Source: Sphingomonas parva (ex Maeng et al. 2020)
Lineage (GTDB): Bacteria > Pseudomonadota > Alphaproteobacteria > Sphingomonadales > Sphingomonadaceae
Assembly (NCBI RefSeq): GCF_004564275.1
Contig: NZ_SPDV01000033.1
Location: 1-64,000, forward strand
Direction of reading: 5' to 3'
DNA: 64,000 nt
In this document: in pieces, positions 63,225 to 64,000 of the stretch
Position numbering within the stretch: the first letter of the stretch is position 1
Layout: each line of letters starts with the position of its first letter
Notes under the pieces: model-generated
What the model saw: the letters and a program-made list of their open reading frames with translations, nothing else
What the model was told of the DNA's origin: nothing
Database searches by the model: none
Program-made: the position numbers and the translations under genes

Positions 63225-63269
63225 CGCCATCGGCGGAAGCGCGAAGCGCTTCCACCTCAGCCGATCGCG
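63225..63269 (-). repeat. 45-bp dispersed repeat, copy 2
   Basis: Reverse complement of copy 1 at 19001-19045, with 43 of 45 bases identical. This copy contains GGAAGCGC/GCGCTTCC around a 3-base centre, a perfect 8-bp hairpin. It lies just before the lipoprotein gene at 63285. Confidence 0.85.
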
Positions 63270-63284
63270 TTCTAGGACGCTCCG

Positions 63285-63824
63285 GTGCCGTCCCGCCTCG
63301 CCTTACGCCTGTTCGGCCCGCTCCTCCTCCTCGCGGTCGCCGGCTGTGATGGAGGCCAGCCGCCGTTGAAGTATGACAAGGAGGCGGCGCCGTCGGCGGA
63401 GGCGATACCGGCGGCCGGAACGGTGTTCCGCTGCACGCCGACCAGGGTCTATGCCGGCGACGGACCCATTTGGTGCGCCGAAGGGCAGAGGGTGCATCTG
63501 TTCGGCATCGCCGCGCGCGAGACCGACGAGAGCTGCCGCGCCAACCAGCCGTGCCCGACCGCCCCGGCGCGCGCGGCCAAGGCCGAGCTCGTCCGCCTGG
63601 TCTCGGGACCAGGGCCGGAGAGCGGGGCGAAGGCGGCGGCCGGTTCCGCCCGCTACATCCCGGTGCGCGGACCCGCGCTTTCCTGCACCTCGACCGGCTG
63701 GTCCGGCGGGCGACGGGTCGGGGCCTGGTGCGCTTCGCCGACGAGCGGCGATCTCAGCTGCGCGATGGTGGCGAGCGGCACGGTGCTGCCCTGGCCGGCG
63801 ACCTGGCGAAACCATCGCTGCTGA
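63285..63824 (+). CDS. lipoprotein with a possible nuclease-like (SNase) region
   Basis: A 179-residue protein from a GTG start. The lipoprotein signal ends LLLAVAGC (Cys21). The mature region has FRCTPTRVYAGDGPIWCAEGQRVHLFGIAARETDESCRAN, which resembles the strand pattern of staphylococcal-nuclease-like (thermonuclease) proteins, whose catalytic Arg/Glu set is not all evident. The C-terminal part has more cysteines (SCTSTGW, WCASPT, LSCAMVA). Function is uncertain; a degenerate or non-catalytic SNase-like fold is likeliest. Confidence 0.68.
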   Translation: MPSRLALRLFGPLLLLAVAGCDGGQPPLKYDKEAAPSAEAIPAAGTVFRCTPTRVYAGDGPIWCAEGQRVHLFGIAARETDESCRANQPCPTAPARAAKAELVRLVSGPGPESGAKAAAGSARYIPVRGPALSCTSTGWSGGRRVGAWCASPTSGDLSCAMVASGTVLPWPATWRNHRC

Positions 63825-63906
63825 CGCGGCGGCGAGAGCCCCGGGCTAAAGCCCGTAGGAACGGGCCTGCTGCCGTGTCGGTTGAAGCGGCACGGAGGAC
63901 GAAGCA

Positions 63907-64000
63907 ATGACCGAGGATTCGAAGACGCCGCCGGCCGAGGAGGAGAGCACCTCCGACGAGACCAGGAAGCAGGCGATGGAGAAGGCGCAGGAGGAAGCGG
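63907..64000 (+). CDS. start of a gene cut by the window end
   Basis: From ATG 63907, 31 codons are visible, beginning MTEDSKTPPAEEE and continuing with a Lys/Glu-rich segment. GAGGACGAAGC precedes the ATG. The product cannot be identified from this fragment; the charged low-complexity start suggests a small soluble or membrane-tethered protein. Confidence 0.5.
   Translation, partial: MTEDSKTPPAEEESTSDETRKQAMEKAQEEA

Overview
The window is a GC-rich stretch of what looks like a Sphingomonadales chromosome (Alphaproteobacteria; Sphingomonas/Sphingosinicella-like). The grounds are the protein content, the tpiA-secG-pyrG and lepB-rnc-era orders, many short secreted or lipoprotein genes, and intergenic palindromes of a kind I associate with this order. 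A core 60-base line near 26,341 hand-counts to 72% G+C. No rRNA, prophage, insertion sequence or CRISPR array was found. There is one tRNA, tRNA-Arg(CCG).

Layout. 0-8.7 kb is housekeeping: PpiD-like chaperone (-), then tpiA, secG, pyrG, a small lipoprotein and the 2-oxoacid:ferredoxin oxidoreductase pair korA-korB (+). 8.7-18.6 kb holds an SDR and purF (-), a lipoprotein, a MerR regulator with its acyl-CoA dehydrogenase (+), and a leftward run of FAD oxidoreductase, EAL phosphodiesterase, TrxC and a CXXCH lipoprotein. 18.6-33 kb carries hmgA, an unknown membrane protein, gor, pgi, lepB-rnc-era, a CobB sirtuin, msrA, a haem-oxygenase-like protein, dapB and nth. 33-38.6 kb is a mosaic of single genes around the tRNA.

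38.6-44.7 kb is the most coherent accessory locus. A Tat-signal gluconate-dehydrogenase-type small subunit, a GMC flavoprotein, a pseudoazurin and a DUF1080 protein run leftward, and a secreted ThuA protein diverges from them. A LacI-type operator-like palindrome sits between the two directions. I read this as a periplasmic 3-keto-glycoside pathway: oxidation of a sugar C3 hydroxyl by the GMC/small-subunit enzyme, electrons to the cupredoxin, cleavage of the 3-keto-glycoside by the DUF1080 protein, ThuA role unclear. The gaps in this locus are filled by palindromic repeats, including a segment that can fold as a three-way junction.

44.7-50.3 kb is less orderly: an OmpA-like protein, an HD protein, an XRE regulator, a lower-GC patch (about 52% in three hand-counted lines) with an M23 peptidase that seems to have lost its N-terminus, and an antitoxin/GNAT toxin pair in which the toxin carries a one-base frameshift. 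50.3-64 kb has a TonB-dependent receptor, a Gfo/Idh/MocA oxidoreductase, a PAS-rich hybrid histidine kinase, a PIG-L deacetylase, a ClpP-like membrane protein, several unknowns, and a gene cut by the window end.
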